From Dictyoglomota bacterium (GTDB lineage: Bacteria > Dictyoglomota > Dictyoglomia > Dictyoglomales > Dictyoglomaceae), in the NCBI GenBank assembly GCA_029776735.1, contig JAKOUL010000011.1:1-64000 (forward strand): DNA of 64,000 nt, read 5' to 3'. The notes under the pieces were generated by a model. It ran no database searches. It was not told the DNA's origin and saw nothing but the letters and a program-made list of their open reading frames with translations. Made by a program: the position numbers and the translations under genes. Below, in pieces: positions 8,392 to 17,761 of this stretch (the stretch's first letter is position 1; each line of letters opens with the position of its first letter).

Positions 8392-9522
8392 ATGATAAGG
8401 AAATTAATATCGGGGATATTATTTATACTTTTAGTATTTAACCTTACTCTTACAAAAGGAGTCTCTGCAGACGTTCTTTCTCAAAAACAGAAAGAGCTTC
8501 AACAGAAAAAGCAGCAGATTCAAGATCTAAAGAGTAAAGTAAAGACTCTTGAAAAGACCGAGGTCAATATTGTTAGTGAGATAAATTCTATTGATAGAGA
8601 ATTGGATCAGGCAGAAAAAGAACTTAATGTGGCTGAAACTAAACTAAGAGAATCTCAAGCAAGACTGTTAGTTCTTTCAACTCAACTTAATTTGACGCAG
8701 AGAAATTTGAAATTTAGGATTTTAAATTATAAGGAAAATTTAGGTGAGGTGTTTAAAGTACTACAGACATTAAAGGCTGATCTTATTTTATGTGAAGACT
8801 CTTTTAATACTCTTGCAGTACCTTATTATTTGCGGTCATTGATAAAAGTTGAGGCAAATAGGATAACAGAGATAAATAATCAATATAAAGATCTTACTCA
8901 GAAGAAAAAAGAATGGGAGGAAGAAAAAAAGAATGCAGAAGTTTTAGTAAAGAATATTTCAGACAAGAAAGCTTATATAGAGAAGAAAAAAAGAGAAAAA
9001 ACAGCATATTTAGATAAAGTTAGAACTCAAAAAAAATATCAGCAGCAAGTTATTGCTACTTTGGAAAAAGAGTCAAAAGAAATTGAAAATATGATAAAGA
9101 AATTAGCATCTTCAAACGTGCAAAAAGCTCAAAAGGGTAAATTAAGTTGGCCTGTTATAGGTAGTATTTCTTCAAAATTTGGTATGAGGCCACATCCAAT
9201 TCTTGGAGGTGCTCCTCTTTCTCATACAGGTATAGATATAGCAGTAGCATATGGAACCCCTATTAAGGCTGCAGCTTCAGGAAAGGTAATTTATGCTGGT
9301 TGGTATGGAGGATATGGAAACTTAATAATTCTGGACCATGGGGGTAATATTTCTACTCTCTATGGACATTTATCTAAGATTGTAGTAAAAATTGGAGAGG
9401 AGGTTGCGGAAGGAGAGATAATTGGATATGTAGGTAGCACAGGACTTAGTACAGGACCTCACTTACACTTTGAAGTAAGAGTAACTGGAAGTCCTGTGGA
9501 TCCTGCGGGATGGCTTAAGTAA
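8392..9522 (+). CDS. EnvC-like murein hydrolase / activator, M23 (LytM) domain
   Basis: Exported peptidoglycan endopeptidase. A signal peptide (about residues 1-27, ending in VSADV) is followed by long coiled coil (to about residue 245), the FtsX/FtsE-linked arrangement of EnvC and PcsB-like proteins, then a C-terminal M23 domain. The zinc and catalytic motifs are intact: HTGIDIA, LYGHLS and GPHLHFEVR, plus the leading SKFGMRPHP. This indicates an active enzyme, unlike E. coli EnvC, which is degenerate. It sits two bases after ftsX and before a CtpA-type protease. Confidence 0.93.
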   Translation: MIRKLISGILFILLVFNLTLTKGVSADVLSQKQKELQQKKQQIQDLKSKVKTLEKTEVNIVSEINSIDRELDQAEKELNVAETKLRESQARLLVLSTQLNLTQRNLKFRILNYKENLGEVFKVLQTLKADLILCEDSFNTLAVPYYLRSLIKVEANRITEINNQYKDLTQKKKEWEEEKKNAEVLVKNISDKKAYIEKKKREKTAYLDKVRTQKKYQQQVIATLEKESKEIENMIKKLASSNVQKAQKGKLSWPVIGSISSKFGMRPHPILGGAPLSHTGIDIAVAYGTPIKAAASGKVIYAGWYGGYGNLIILDHGGNISTLYGHLSKIVVKIGEEVAEGEIIGYVGSTGLSTGPHLHFEVRVTGSPVDPAGWLK

Positions 9523-9549
9523 AAAAATAAAGTGGAGGAGAATTAAGAT

Positions 9550-10800
9550 ATGAAACTTAACAAAAAATTAGTATTGTTGATAGTTGTTGTAGGAATAGTA
9601 ATATTTTCTATTCCTAAATTTAGTAGTGCAAAGGATACTCTTGATGATTTGATCTCTAATATGAGAGTCTTTATTGAGACTCTTTATTATGTAAAAAATG
9701 CATATATAGAGACGAATTTAGATAATAAAAAATTAGAATATGAGGCAATAAGAGGTCTTTTAAAATCTTTGAATGATCCTTATACTGAATTTTTTGATCC
9801 CAATGCATTTAAGATGTTCACAGAAGATATGCAGGGATTTTTTGGTGGTGTAGGGATGAGATTAGAATCAAAAGATGGGAAAATAGTGGTATTTGCACCT
9901 ATAGAAAATACTCCTGCTTATAAGGCTGGTGTTAAAGCTGGAGATCAAATAGTAGAGGTAGATGGAAAATCAGTATTAGATAAATCTTTAGATGAAGTTG
10001 TTTCTATGATAAGAGGTGAGGTAGGAAAAGAGGTTAAGATTAAAATATATAGGGAAAAGGAGAAAAAATACTATGAATTTACTCTAAAGAGAGAAATAAT
10101 TGAAACTCCAGTTGTTGAAGGTAAAGTTTTAAAAAATAATATAGGGTATGTGTCACTTTCTGAATTTACACAGAATTCTCCTCAGAAATTAAGTGAATTT
10201 TTGAAAAGTATTGAAAAAAAGGTTGATGGTGTTATATTGGATTTAAGAAACAATCCTGGTGGAGATTTAAGGGCTGCTGTTACTATTTCAAGCTTCTTTA
10301 TCTCCGAAAATGACCAGGTTAAAACTGTTGTAAAGAATGGCGATACTAAAACTTTCACTACAAAAGGAATTGTAGTATATAGACAGGATAGAGAAAAGAA
10401 ACTTTATGGAGAAAAGGTGGTTAAAGGTACTTATAAATGGAACAAACCTTTTGTAGTATTAGTAAACAGATATTCTGCAAGTGCATCTGAGATCTTATCA
10501 GGTGCTATAAAAGATTACAAAAAAGCAGTTTTAGTAGGAGAAAAAACTTTTGGTAAAGGTGTAGTCCAGAGTGTAATTCCTTTATCTGATGGTTCTGCTT
10601 TAAAACTTACCACTGAAAAGTATCTGATTCCTTCTGGAAAAGATATAAATAAAGAAGGTATAACACCAGATATGATAGTAGAAATGGATCCAGAAAATGT
10701 AGGAAAGGACAATGACATTCAATTGAACAAAGCAATTGAAGTACTAAGCAAGCAAATTTCTAAAGGGAAAGAAGAAAAGGAACTTGCTCTAACAAAGTAG
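9550..10800 (+). CDS. Carboxyl-terminal processing protease, S41 family (CtpA/CtpB-like)
   Basis: Exported serine protease with a signal peptide (about residues 1-27), N-terminal helical region (LNDPYTEFFDP), PDZ domain (about 90-175; GDQIVEVDGKSV) and S41 catalytic domain. The catalytic Ser is in YSASASEILSGAI and the Lys in GEKTFGKGVVQ, as in CtpA. Between NNPGG and the Ser there is a short Lys-rich insert. The 416 residues are normal. A ctp gene after ftsX and the LytM gene is common, and in other bacteria Ctp proteases turn over such hydrolases; that role here is inference. Ribosome site GGAGGAG before the ATG. Confidence 0.94.
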   Translation: MKLNKKLVLLIVVVGIVIFSIPKFSSAKDTLDDLISNMRVFIETLYYVKNAYIETNLDNKKLEYEAIRGLLKSLNDPYTEFFDPNAFKMFTEDMQGFFGGVGMRLESKDGKIVVFAPIENTPAYKAGVKAGDQIVEVDGKSVLDKSLDEVVSMIRGEVGKEVKIKIYREKEKKYYEFTLKREIIETPVVEGKVLKNNIGYVSLSEFTQNSPQKLSEFLKSIEKKVDGVILDLRNNPGGDLRAAVTISSFFISENDQVKTVVKNGDTKTFTTKGIVVYRQDREKKLYGEKVVKGTYKWNKPFVVLVNRYSASASEILSGAIKDYKKAVLVGEKTFGKGVVQSVIPLSDGSALKLTTEKYLIPSGKDINKEGITPDMIVEMDPENVGKDNDIQLNKAIEVLSKQISKGKEEKELALTK

Positions 10801-10803
10801 CAA

Positions 10804-11361
10804 ATGTTTAATAAAAAAGAAAAACTAATTTTAGGTATATTTTCATTTTTATTCTTATTAGTGTTAGGCTCTTTAATTTCAAATAATTCTTATTATCCAG
10901 GTGATTCTAAAGAAATTAGCTATATAATAGTTCATGTAGCTGGGGATGTTAGGAATCCTGGAGTTTATAAATTAGGAGAAGAGGCAAGGGTTATAGATGC
11001 TATAAATTTAGCAGGAGGACCCTTGTCTTCTGCAGATCTTGATAGACTTAATTTAGCTGATTTTTTAAAAGATGGTGATAAAATTCAAGTTCCTTCTAAA
11101 AATATTCCTTCTTTCCAAAACTCTCCCTCTTCAAAGGTACAGGTTCCTTTAGCAAATACTGAAAACTCTGAAAGAATAAACATAAATCTGGCATCTAAGG
11201 CTGAGCTTGAGACTCTTCCTGGCATAGGACCTATTCTTGCAGAAAGGATTATCCAGTATAGAGAAGAAAATGGCAATTTTTCTTCTCTATCTGATCTTTT
11301 AGAGGTGAAGGGTATAGGAGAAAAGAAGATAGAAAAGATTAAAGATAAAATTACATGGTGA
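10804..11361 (+). CDS. comEA: ComEA-type DNA-binding competence protein
   Basis: Membrane-anchored double-stranded DNA receptor for natural transformation. An N-terminal hydrophobic anchor (about residues 7-27) is followed by an SLBB-type domain (VHVAGDVRNPGVYKL, about 43-100), a Ser/Pro-rich linker, and the C-terminal helix-hairpin-helix pair (NLASKAELETLPGIGPILAE and VKGIGEKKIEKI, about 122-185). Followed directly by comEC. Confidence 0.94.
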   Translation: MFNKKEKLILGIFSFLFLLVLGSLISNNSYYPGDSKEISYIIVHVAGDVRNPGVYKLGEEARVIDAINLAGGPLSSADLDRLNLADFLKDGDKIQVPSKNIPSFQNSPSSKVQVPLANTENSERININLASKAELETLPGIGPILAERIIQYREENGNFSSLSDLLEVKGIGEKKIEKIKDKITW

Positions 11362-11365
11362 GCTC

Positions 11366-12706
11366 TTGAAGCTACCATTTTCTTTTTATGTACTGCTTTC
11401 TTATATTGTTGGTCTTTTTATAGGAAGGTATCATTTTGATATTATTTTAATCTCTTTATTTATTCTCACTCTTTTAATTATATTTCGTAAAAATCTCTTT
11501 CTTGTCCCTTTTCTTATCTTGGTTCTTATTTTAGGAGTTGTTTTATATAATGCTAATTTACCTAAGTTTCAACTTTTTGAAAAAAAATGGAAATCTCTTG
11601 AAGGAATAGTAGAAGAAAAAATCTTAAGGAAAGATTTTGATCAAATTATTTTTAGACCATATTTTTCAAAAGAGAGAGGTTTTTTCTATCTAAAAGGGAA
11701 TAACAATATTAAAGAGGGAGATATTCTTTATTTAGAAAATGTAAGTTTTTATCCCATTAATTTTTCTAATCCTTATAACTTTTGGGATGATAATATCCTT
11801 TTTGAGATAAAATTTGGATCAATTAGCAAAAAAGGTAGGGAGAGAGTTAACTTTATTTCTAATCTAAGGAAGAAAACTAAAGAACATATTAAAAATGTAT
11901 TTTCTACCTTAGGTTATGATAAAAGTAGTTTCATTCAGGCAATAACCATAGGAGATACAGGAGAATTGTCTAAGGAAATTAGAATGCTTTTTTCTGAAAC
12001 AGGAACGGCACATCTTTTAGCTATTTCTGGACTACATATTTCTATGCTTATAGGAGGTATAATCTCTATATTTCCATTCAGGAAGATTATTTCAAAAATT
12101 GTATTTTTTCCACTTCTGCTTCTTTATGGTCTTATTCTTGGAGATAAACCACCTATTTGGAGAGTAATAGGAATATATATCTATCTGTTAATTGCTTTTA
12201 TATTTAGGAGAGAGGAGGATTCTTTAAATGCCTTATTTTGGGTGGCTTTTATAAATCTTCTAATATCTCCTTTAAAGTTTTTTAATTTAAGTTTTCAACT
12301 TTCTTATATGGCTATGTTAGGACTTCTTTTCAAACCCAATTTTGAGAAATTCTTGCCAGATTTTTGGCAAGGTATATGGGAAAGTTCCTTTTGGCTTTTC
12401 ATATTTTTAGCTCCTCTTAACATTTTTTACTTCAAAAAGCTTTATCCTTTGTCTATAGTTTCAAATCTCTTTGCAATACCATTATTTTATTTAATACTTC
12501 TTATTGCTTTTGTTTCTATTTTATTAAGCTTTTTACCTATATCATTTTTATTAACAAAAATCCTTTCTCTTCTTTTAGATATATTATTCTTAGGTTTGCA
12601 AATTATTATTTCACATTATAAAATAAGCTTAATAATTAGTATTTTTATTATAATTTTACCTTTATTTCTCAAGAAAAGAAGAGATTATGAATTATTGGGA
12701 ATTTAA
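11366..12706 (+). CDS. comEC: ComEC/Rec2-type DNA uptake channel, lacking the metallo-beta-lactamase domain
   Basis: Polytopic membrane protein that forms the DNA translocation channel in competence. An N-terminal DUF4131-like segment is followed by the competence domain (TGTAHLLAISGLHISMLIGG, about residues 214-233) and multiple helices. At 446 residues it is far shorter than the usual 700-800 because there is no C-terminal metallo-beta-lactamase (nuclease-like) domain; the frame stops cleanly and runs into holA. Shorter ComEC forms are known, so this need not be a pseudogene. The start is a TTG at 11366, five bases after the comEA stop. Confidence 0.88.
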   Translation: MKLPFSFYVLLSYIVGLFIGRYHFDIILISLFILTLLIIFRKNLFLVPFLILVLILGVVLYNANLPKFQLFEKKWKSLEGIVEEKILRKDFDQIIFRPYFSKERGFFYLKGNNNIKEGDILYLENVSFYPINFSNPYNFWDDNILFEIKFGSISKKGRERVNFISNLRKKTKEHIKNVFSTLGYDKSSFIQAITIGDTGELSKEIRMLFSETGTAHLLAISGLHISMLIGGIISIFPFRKIISKIVFFPLLLLYGLILGDKPPIWRVIGIYIYLLIAFIFRREEDSLNALFWVAFINLLISPLKFFNLSFQLSYMAMLGLLFKPNFEKFLPDFWQGIWESSFWLFIFLAPLNIFYFKKLYPLSIVSNLFAIPLFYLILLIAFVSILLSFLPISFLLTKILSLLLDILFLGLQIIISHYKISLIISIFIIILPLFLKKRRDYELLGI

Positions 12707-13667
12707 ACACTCTTTAAAAGAAAAGAAATTTTCTCCTGTTTATCTCTTTATAGGTGAAGAGAAGTCTTTAATGGAAGAGGCTTTAACTGATCTTAGAAAA
12801 GTCCGTTTTAGCGATATAAATTATGTGTCTTTCTTTGCAGAAGATATTACATGGAATGATTTATTGCCATATTTAGAATCTCCTCCTCTTTTTGGTAATC
12901 AATTTATAGTGGTAAGACATGCTCAAAATCTTAAAGAAAATTTTCCTAAAAAGCTTGAAATTTTACTCAAAGGACTTACTAATACATGTTTGGTGTTTAT
13001 AGCAAATGCGGAAGAAGAAAAACCAAAGAGAATTCCATTTCAAAAGTTTATTCCTCCAGAAGGAATTGTTGAGTTTGGAAAGTTTAGGGCAGATACTTTG
13101 AGAAGGTGGATAAAAGATAAATTTAAAGAAAAAGGCAAGGAGATAGAAGAAGAAGGGGTATATCTTTTATCTCTTTCTTTTTCAGGAAATCTTGGTATAC
13201 TTCTTCAGGAAATGGAGAAGGTTTGTCTTTTTGTGGGTGAGAAGAGTTTAGTAACAGTAGAGGATCTTAAAAAAGTTCTTTCACCTCAGGAAGTTGCTTT
13301 TTATACTTTTTTAGATGCTTTAATAAAAAAGGATTTTTATCTTGCTTTTTCTGGTATTGATACTTTATGGAATGAAGGTCTTTATCCTTCTGTTATTTTA
13401 GAAATTATTGTGAAACAGATAAGACAACTTCTTAGAGTTCAAGCACTGTTAAAAGATGGATTTTCTTCTGAAGAAATTAGAAAAAAATTAGGTTTACATC
13501 CATTTATTATAAAGAAAAGCCAAGAGGCTTTGGTAAAATATAATGCCGCAGAGCTTTTAAATATTTATTTCCTTCTGCGGCAGGTGGATCAGGAATTCAA
13601 ATCTACAGCTAAGGATCCCAGACTACTTTTAGAAAAAGTAGTCCTTAAAATTAGTGCCAAAAATTAG
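12687..13667 (+). CDS. holA: DNA polymerase III delta subunit
   Basis: Clamp-loader subunit that opens the sliding clamp. The 326 residues have the normal delta fold: an N-terminal domain beginning PVYLFIGEEKSLMEEAL, a middle domain (FGKFRADTLRRWIKDKFKE) and a C-terminal collar (FYLAFSGIDTLWNEG, LRQVDQEFKSTAKDPRLLLE). The start overlaps comEC by 20 bases. comEC-holA followed by convergent rpsT is a common bacterial arrangement. Its TAG shares three bases with the rpsT stop on the other strand. Confidence 0.93.
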   Translation: MNYWEFKHSLKEKKFSPVYLFIGEEKSLMEEALTDLRKVRFSDINYVSFFAEDITWNDLLPYLESPPLFGNQFIVVRHAQNLKENFPKKLEILLKGLTNTCLVFIANAEEEKPKRIPFQKFIPPEGIVEFGKFRADTLRRWIKDKFKEKGKEIEEEGVYLLSLSFSGNLGILLQEMEKVCLFVGEKSLVTVEDLKKVLSPQEVAFYTFLDALIKKDFYLAFSGIDTLWNEGLYPSVILEIIVKQIRQLLRVQALLKDGFSSEEIRKKLGLHPFIIKKSQEALVKYNAAELLNIYFLLRQVDQEFKSTAKDPRLLLEKVVLKISAKN

Positions 13668-13933
13668 CTTGCTACTTTGTCATTTAAAAGCTTCATTAAT
13701 TTAGATTTCTTTCTTGCTGCTGTGTTTTTATGGATAGTACCTTTTTGCGCTGCTTTATCAATTGCACTTATTGTTTCTGGTAGTACTTTTTTAGCTTCCT
13801 CAATCTTATTTTCATCTAATAATTTTAAAAATTGTTTAGTATAGAATTTAATCTTACCAATTCTTACTCTGTTTCTAATCCTATTTCTTTCACTAATTTT
13901 TATTCTTTTAATTGCAGACTTAGTATTTGCCAT
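13664..13933 (-). CDS. rpsT: 30S ribosomal protein S20
   Basis: Small basic primary 16S-binding protein, 89 residues. The N-terminus MANTKSAIKRIKISERN and the C-terminal segment KGTIHKNTAARKKSKLMK are diagnostic. Its stop codon overlaps that of holA (TTAG at 13664-13667). Transcribed from its own near-consensus promoter at 13980-14007 with an AAGGAGAGAGAAAAAG-type purine-rich leader. Confidence 0.97.
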   Translation of the reverse strand: MANTKSAIKRIKISERNRIRNRVRIGKIKFYTKQFLKLLDENKIEEAKKVLPETISAIDKAAQKGTIHKNTAARKKSKLMKLLNDKVAS

Positions 13934-13979
13934 TCTCTTTTTCTCTCTCCTTTATTAGATTTTTGTCTTGATAAAGTGA

Positions 13980-14007
13980 ATTATACCATAAATTTTTAAT
14001 AGGTCAA
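13980..14007 (-). promoter_or_regulatory. Promoter of rpsT
   Basis: On the minus strand TTGACC (14002-14007) is followed after 16 bases by TATAAT (13980-13985), an almost perfect sigma-A promoter. Start of transcription would be near 13973, about 40 bases before the rpsT ATG. It points away from lepA. Confidence 0.75.
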
Positions 14008-14022
14008 AAGGTATGTTTGTAG

Positions 14023-14028
14023 TATAAT
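14023..14028 (+). promoter_or_regulatory. Probable -10 element for the lepA operon
   Basis: TATAAT about 35 bases ahead of the lepA ATG, in the divergent rpsT-lepA region. No good -35 is found 16-18 bases upstream (the sequence there is occupied by the rpsT -35 box). The AAGGAGG ribosome site follows at 14047-14053. Confidence 0.45.
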
Positions 14029-14063
14029 TTAAAGGTTAAAGAAAGTAAGGAGGAAATGATTCC

Positions 14064-15863
14064 ATGAAAGATATCTCAAAAATTAGGAATTTTAGCATAA
14101 TTGCACATGTAGATCATGGAAAATCCACATTAGCAGATAGACTTTTAGAGTACACAGAGGCAATAGAGAAGAGAAAAATGAGAGAACAATTATTAGACAC
14201 TTTAGAGATAGAAAGAGAACGTGGTATTACTGTGAAAGCTCAAGCAGTAAGGTTCTTTTATAATAGTAATGGTGAAAAGTATGAATTTAACCTTATAGAT
14301 ACTCCAGGTCATGTGGATTTTACTTATGAGGTTTCCAGAAGTCTTGCTGCTTGTGAGGGTGCTATACTTGTAGTAGATGCTACACAAGGTATAGAAGCCC
14401 AGACAATTAATAATCTCCTTTTAGCTTTGGAGAATAACATTACTATAATCCCTGTGGTGAATAAAATAGATCTTCCAAATGCGGAACCCGAAAAAACTGC
14501 AGAAGATATAAAAGAACTTTTAGGAGATAAGTTTATAGGCGAGGTGTTTTTTGTAAGTGCTAAAGAAGGTTGGGGTATACCAGAGCTTCTTGAGGGAATT
14601 ATTAAGTATATTCCTTCTCCAGAAGGAAAAGTTAAAGAACCATTACAAGCTCTTATCTTTGATGCAAAGTATGATTCTTATCGTGGAGTAATTATTTATG
14701 TGAGAGTTTTTGATGGGTTTGTAAAATCTGGAGATAAAATAAAGTTGATGTCTACAGGAACCGAGTATGAGGTACAAGAGGTAGGGGTTTTTATTCCAGA
14801 TATGGTACCAATAGGTAAACTTGAAGCTGGAGAAGTGGGATATATTGTAGCAAATATAAAAAATATTAGTGAGGCAAGAGTAGGAGATACTGTTACTAAT
14901 GTAGAAAATCCCGCTAAAGAGCCTTTACCAGGATATAAAAAGGTACAACCCATGGTTTTTTGCGGTATTTATCCTGTAGAAAATAACGATTATGAAAATC
15001 TTAGGGATGTTTTACAGAAATTAAGCTTAAATGATGCTTCTTTATATTATGAACCAGAAAAATCTCCTGCATTAGGATTTGGTTTTAGATGTGGTTTTTT
15101 AGGTCTTTTACATTTAGAAATTGTGCAAGAGAGACTTGAAAGAGAGTTTGATCTTAATGTCATTACAACTGTACCATCTGTAGCTTATGAAATCATAACA
15201 AAAAAAGGAGAAAGAGTGATTGTCCAAAATCCATTAGAGCTTCCTCCCCTTTATGAAATAGAGGAGTTTAGAGAGCCTTTTGTATCTGCAAATGTTATTA
15301 GTCCCAGTGAATATATGGGCTCTATAATAGAACTTATTAATTCCAGAAGGGGAACTTTTCAGAATATTGAATATATTACTCCTACAAGGGTTCTTATTAC
15401 CTGTGAACTTCCTCTTTCCGAGATAATTACTGAATTTTTTGATGTATTAAAATCTGTTACGCGTGGGTATGGATCTATGAGTTATGAGTTTTTAGGCTAT
15501 AGACCAAGTGACTTAGTTAAACTTGATGTCTTTATTAATGGTAAACCTGTAGATGCTCTTTCTATCATTGTTCATAGGGATAAGGCTTATGAAGAAGGTA
15601 GAAAGTTAGTACAAAAATTAAGAGATGTAATCCCCAAGCAACTTTTTGAAGTAGTGATTCAAACGGGAATAGGTGGTAGGATTATTGCGAGGGAAGAGAT
15701 AAAACCTTTAAGAAAAAATGTACTGCAGAAATGCTATGGAGGAGATGTTACGAGGAAGAAAAAACTTTTAGAAAAACAAAAAGAAGGTAAGAAAAGGATG
15801 AAAAAGATAGGACAAGTAGAAATTCCTCAAGAGGCATTTTGGGCTGTTTTAAAGAGAGATTAA
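14064..15863 (+). CDS. lepA: Elongation factor 4 (LepA GTPase)
   Basis: Ribosome-associated translational GTPase that back-translocates or helps assembly of stalled ribosomes. The 599 residues are exactly family length. The G1 motif AHVDHGKST (residues 14-22), RGITVKAQ switch [10 protein letters not shown]3 and NKIDLPNA G4 are intact, as is the LepA-specific C-terminal domain ([28 protein letters not shown]). First gene of a run that continues through the methyltransferase at 21968. Confidence 0.98.
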   Translation: MKDISKIRNFSIIAHVDHGKSTLADRLLEYTEAIEKRKMREQLLDTLEIERERGITVKAQAVRFFYNSNGEKYEFNLIDTPGHVDFTYEVSRSLAACEGAILVVDATQGIEAQTINNLLLALENNITIIPVVNKIDLPNAEPEKTAEDIKELLGDKFIGEVFFVSAKEGWGIPELLEGIIKYIPSPEGKVKEPLQALIFDAKYDSYRGVIIYVRVFDGFVKSGDKIKLMSTGTEYEVQEVGVFIPDMVPIGKLEAGEVGYIVANIKNISEARVGDTVTNVENPAKEPLPGYKKVQPMVFCGIYPVENNDYENLRDVLQKLSLNDASLYYEPEKSPALGFGFRCGFLGLLHLEIVQERLEREFDLNVITTVPSVAYEIITKKGERVIVQNPLELPPLYEIEEFREPFVSANVISPSEYMGSIIELINSRRGTFQNIEYITPTRVLITCELPLSEIITEFFDVLKSVTRGYGSMSYEFLGYRPSDLVKLDVFINGKPVDALSIIVHRDKAYEEGRKLVQKLRDVIPKQLFEVVIQTGIGGRIIAREEIKPLRKNVLQKCYGGDVTRKKKLLEKQKEGKKRMKKIGQVEIPQEAFWAVLKRD

Positions 15864-15867
15864 TTTT

Positions 15868-16614
15868 ATGAGAAGTATTCTTATAACTAATGATGATGGA
15901 ATAGACTCTCCTTCCTTGAAGATCTTGACTAAAAAGCTTACTGCTTTAGGAAGGGTTTATATTATAGTCCCTGAGAGAGAAAGAAGCGCAGGAGGTCACG
16001 CTCTTACACTTCATAAACCATTAAGAGTTTATGCTATTCCATGGAAATATAGAGATGTGAAAGTTTGGACTACAAATGGCACACCAGCAGATTGTATCAT
16101 GTTGGGGGTTTATTCTCTTCTTCCTGAAAGACCATCTTTTGTTATATCAGGAATAAATAAGGGATATAATTTAGGAACAGATATAATATACTCAGGCACA
16201 GTTTCTGGGGCAAGAGAAGCTTCTCTTAAGGATATTCCTGCTGTTTCTATCTCTGTATCTGCTGAAGCTGAAAAGGAGGATTTTGAAAAAGCTGGGGAGT
16301 TTCTTCTAAGATATATTCCTAAATTTTCAGGGCTTATTCCCCAGGGAATTTTTTTAAATATAAATATCCCACCAAAGGCAGATATTGATGATATATGTAT
16401 TACTTTTCAAGGTAAATTTCATTACAAAAATTGTCTTGAAAAGAGGATTGATCCAAGAGGTGTAGTATATTACTGGCTACATGGAGAAAAAGAATATAAT
16501 GACGAAGAAGGATCTGATATATGGGCTGTAGGTAGTAATAAAATTTCTATTACACCGCTACATTCTATTATGACTTATTATCCTCTTATAGATGTCTTAA
16601 AAAATTCTTTATAG
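15868..16614 (+). CDS. surE: 5'/3'-nucleotidase SurE
   Basis: Metal-dependent nucleoside monophosphate phosphatase. N-terminal metal site NDDGIDS (Asp9, Asp10), ERSAGGHALT, TNGTPADC and SGINKGYNLGTDIIYSGTV are all present. Length of 248 is normal; surE from hyperthermophiles is well studied. Starts four bases after the lepA stop. Confidence 0.96.
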   Translation: MRSILITNDDGIDSPSLKILTKKLTALGRVYIIVPERERSAGGHALTLHKPLRVYAIPWKYRDVKVWTTNGTPADCIMLGVYSLLPERPSFVISGINKGYNLGTDIIYSGTVSGAREASLKDIPAVSISVSAEAEKEDFEKAGEFLLRYIPKFSGLIPQGIFLNINIPPKADIDDICITFQGKFHYKNCLEKRIDPRGVVYYWLHGEKEYNDEEGSDIWAVGSNKISITPLHSIMTYYPLIDVLKNSL

Positions 16615-16622
16615 AGCTACTT

Positions 16623-17747
16623 ATGGAAACGATTGGAATTTATATTCATATTCCCTTTTGTGTAAAGAAATGTCCTTATTGTGATTTTATATCCTTTCCT
16701 TATTCAAAAGATGAAGAAATAAGATATATAAAAGCTCTTTGTAAAGAGATAGAAATGAAGTCAAGTCCTGAAGATGTAGATACCATATATTTAGGTGGCG
16801 GAACACCATCTTTAATCTCTTTAGAAAGCTTAGAAAGAATTTTTAGAACAATAAAAGAAAATTTCCAGATAAAGAGTTCTGTTGAAGTTACAATAGAAGC
16901 AAATCCTGGAACAGTTACTAAAGATAAATTGAGATCTTGGAAAGATTTAGGAATAAATAGATTAAGTATTGGAGCTCAGTCTTTTGATCCTTATGAATTA
17001 AAAATACTTGGAAGAATTCATTCTCCAGAAGACATAGAAGAGACTCTTTCCTTAGCGAGAGAAGAAAGTTTTGATAATATAAATATAGATCTTATGTATT
17101 CTTTGCCTTTTCAAAAAAAAGAAAGTTTTTTAAGATCTTTATGTAAAGCTTTATCATTTAAACCTGAACATATTTCTATCTATAATCTGACTATAGAACC
17201 TGAAACTCCTTTCTATAAGAGCTTTTTGAATGGTGAGGTTATTCTTCCTGAGAATGATGAAGAAGCAGAAATGTTTCTTGATGCTATGAGTCTTTTAGAA
17301 AAAGAAAGATATATTCACTATGAGATATCAAACTTTGCTAAAGGAAAAAATTTTATGTGTAAACATAATCTAAAATATTGGAAGCAGGAAAAATATCTTG
17401 GTTTTGGAGTATCAGCATATTCTTTTGTCCCTCCTATCCGATATGGAAATTCTAAGAATCTTTTTGTATACTATGAGAAAATTAAACGAGGATCTCTTCC
17501 TCTTGAAGAAATGGAAGATTTAAATGGTGAAGACCTTGCTAAAGATTTTTTATTCTTAAGATTCAGACTTATGGAAGGTATCTCTGAAAAAGAGTTTTAT
17601 AATAAGTTTGGAAAAAGAATTAAAAATATGCTTCCAAACTTTGATATTTTTTTAGAGAGAGGACTTATAGAGAATAAAGAAGATAAGATCTGCTTAACAA
17701 AATTAGGGGTTTTACTTGCCAATGAGGTCCTTCAAGATCTGTTTTAA
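16623..17747 (+). CDS. hemW: Radical SAM heme chaperone HemW (coproporphyrinogen oxidase-like)
   Basis: Radical SAM protein with the cluster motif Cys13-x3-Cys17-x2-Cys20 (FCVKKCPYCDF). HemW features are present: YLGGGTPSLIS, EANPGTVT, RLSIGAQSFD, and the HemW-specific KHNLKYW, while the HemN-specific extra N-terminus is missing. HemW-type proteins bind and transfer heme rather than oxidise coproporphyrinogen. The 374 residues match. In an organism that may lack heme synthesis the function is open. Confidence 0.92.
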   Translation: METIGIYIHIPFCVKKCPYCDFISFPYSKDEEIRYIKALCKEIEMKSSPEDVDTIYLGGGTPSLISLESLERIFRTIKENFQIKSSVEVTIEANPGTVTKDKLRSWKDLGINRLSIGAQSFDPYELKILGRIHSPEDIEETLSLAREESFDNINIDLMYSLPFQKKESFLRSLCKALSFKPEHISIYNLTIEPETPFYKSFLNGEVILPENDEEAEMFLDAMSLLEKERYIHYEISNFAKGKNFMCKHNLKYWKQEKYLGFGVSAYSFVPPIRYGNSKNLFVYYEKIKRGSLPLEEMEDLNGEDLAKDFLFLRFRLMEGISEKEFYNKFGKRIKNMLPNFDIFLERGLIENKEDKICLTKLGVLLANEVLQDLF

Positions 17748-17761
17748 GGAGGATAATAAGG

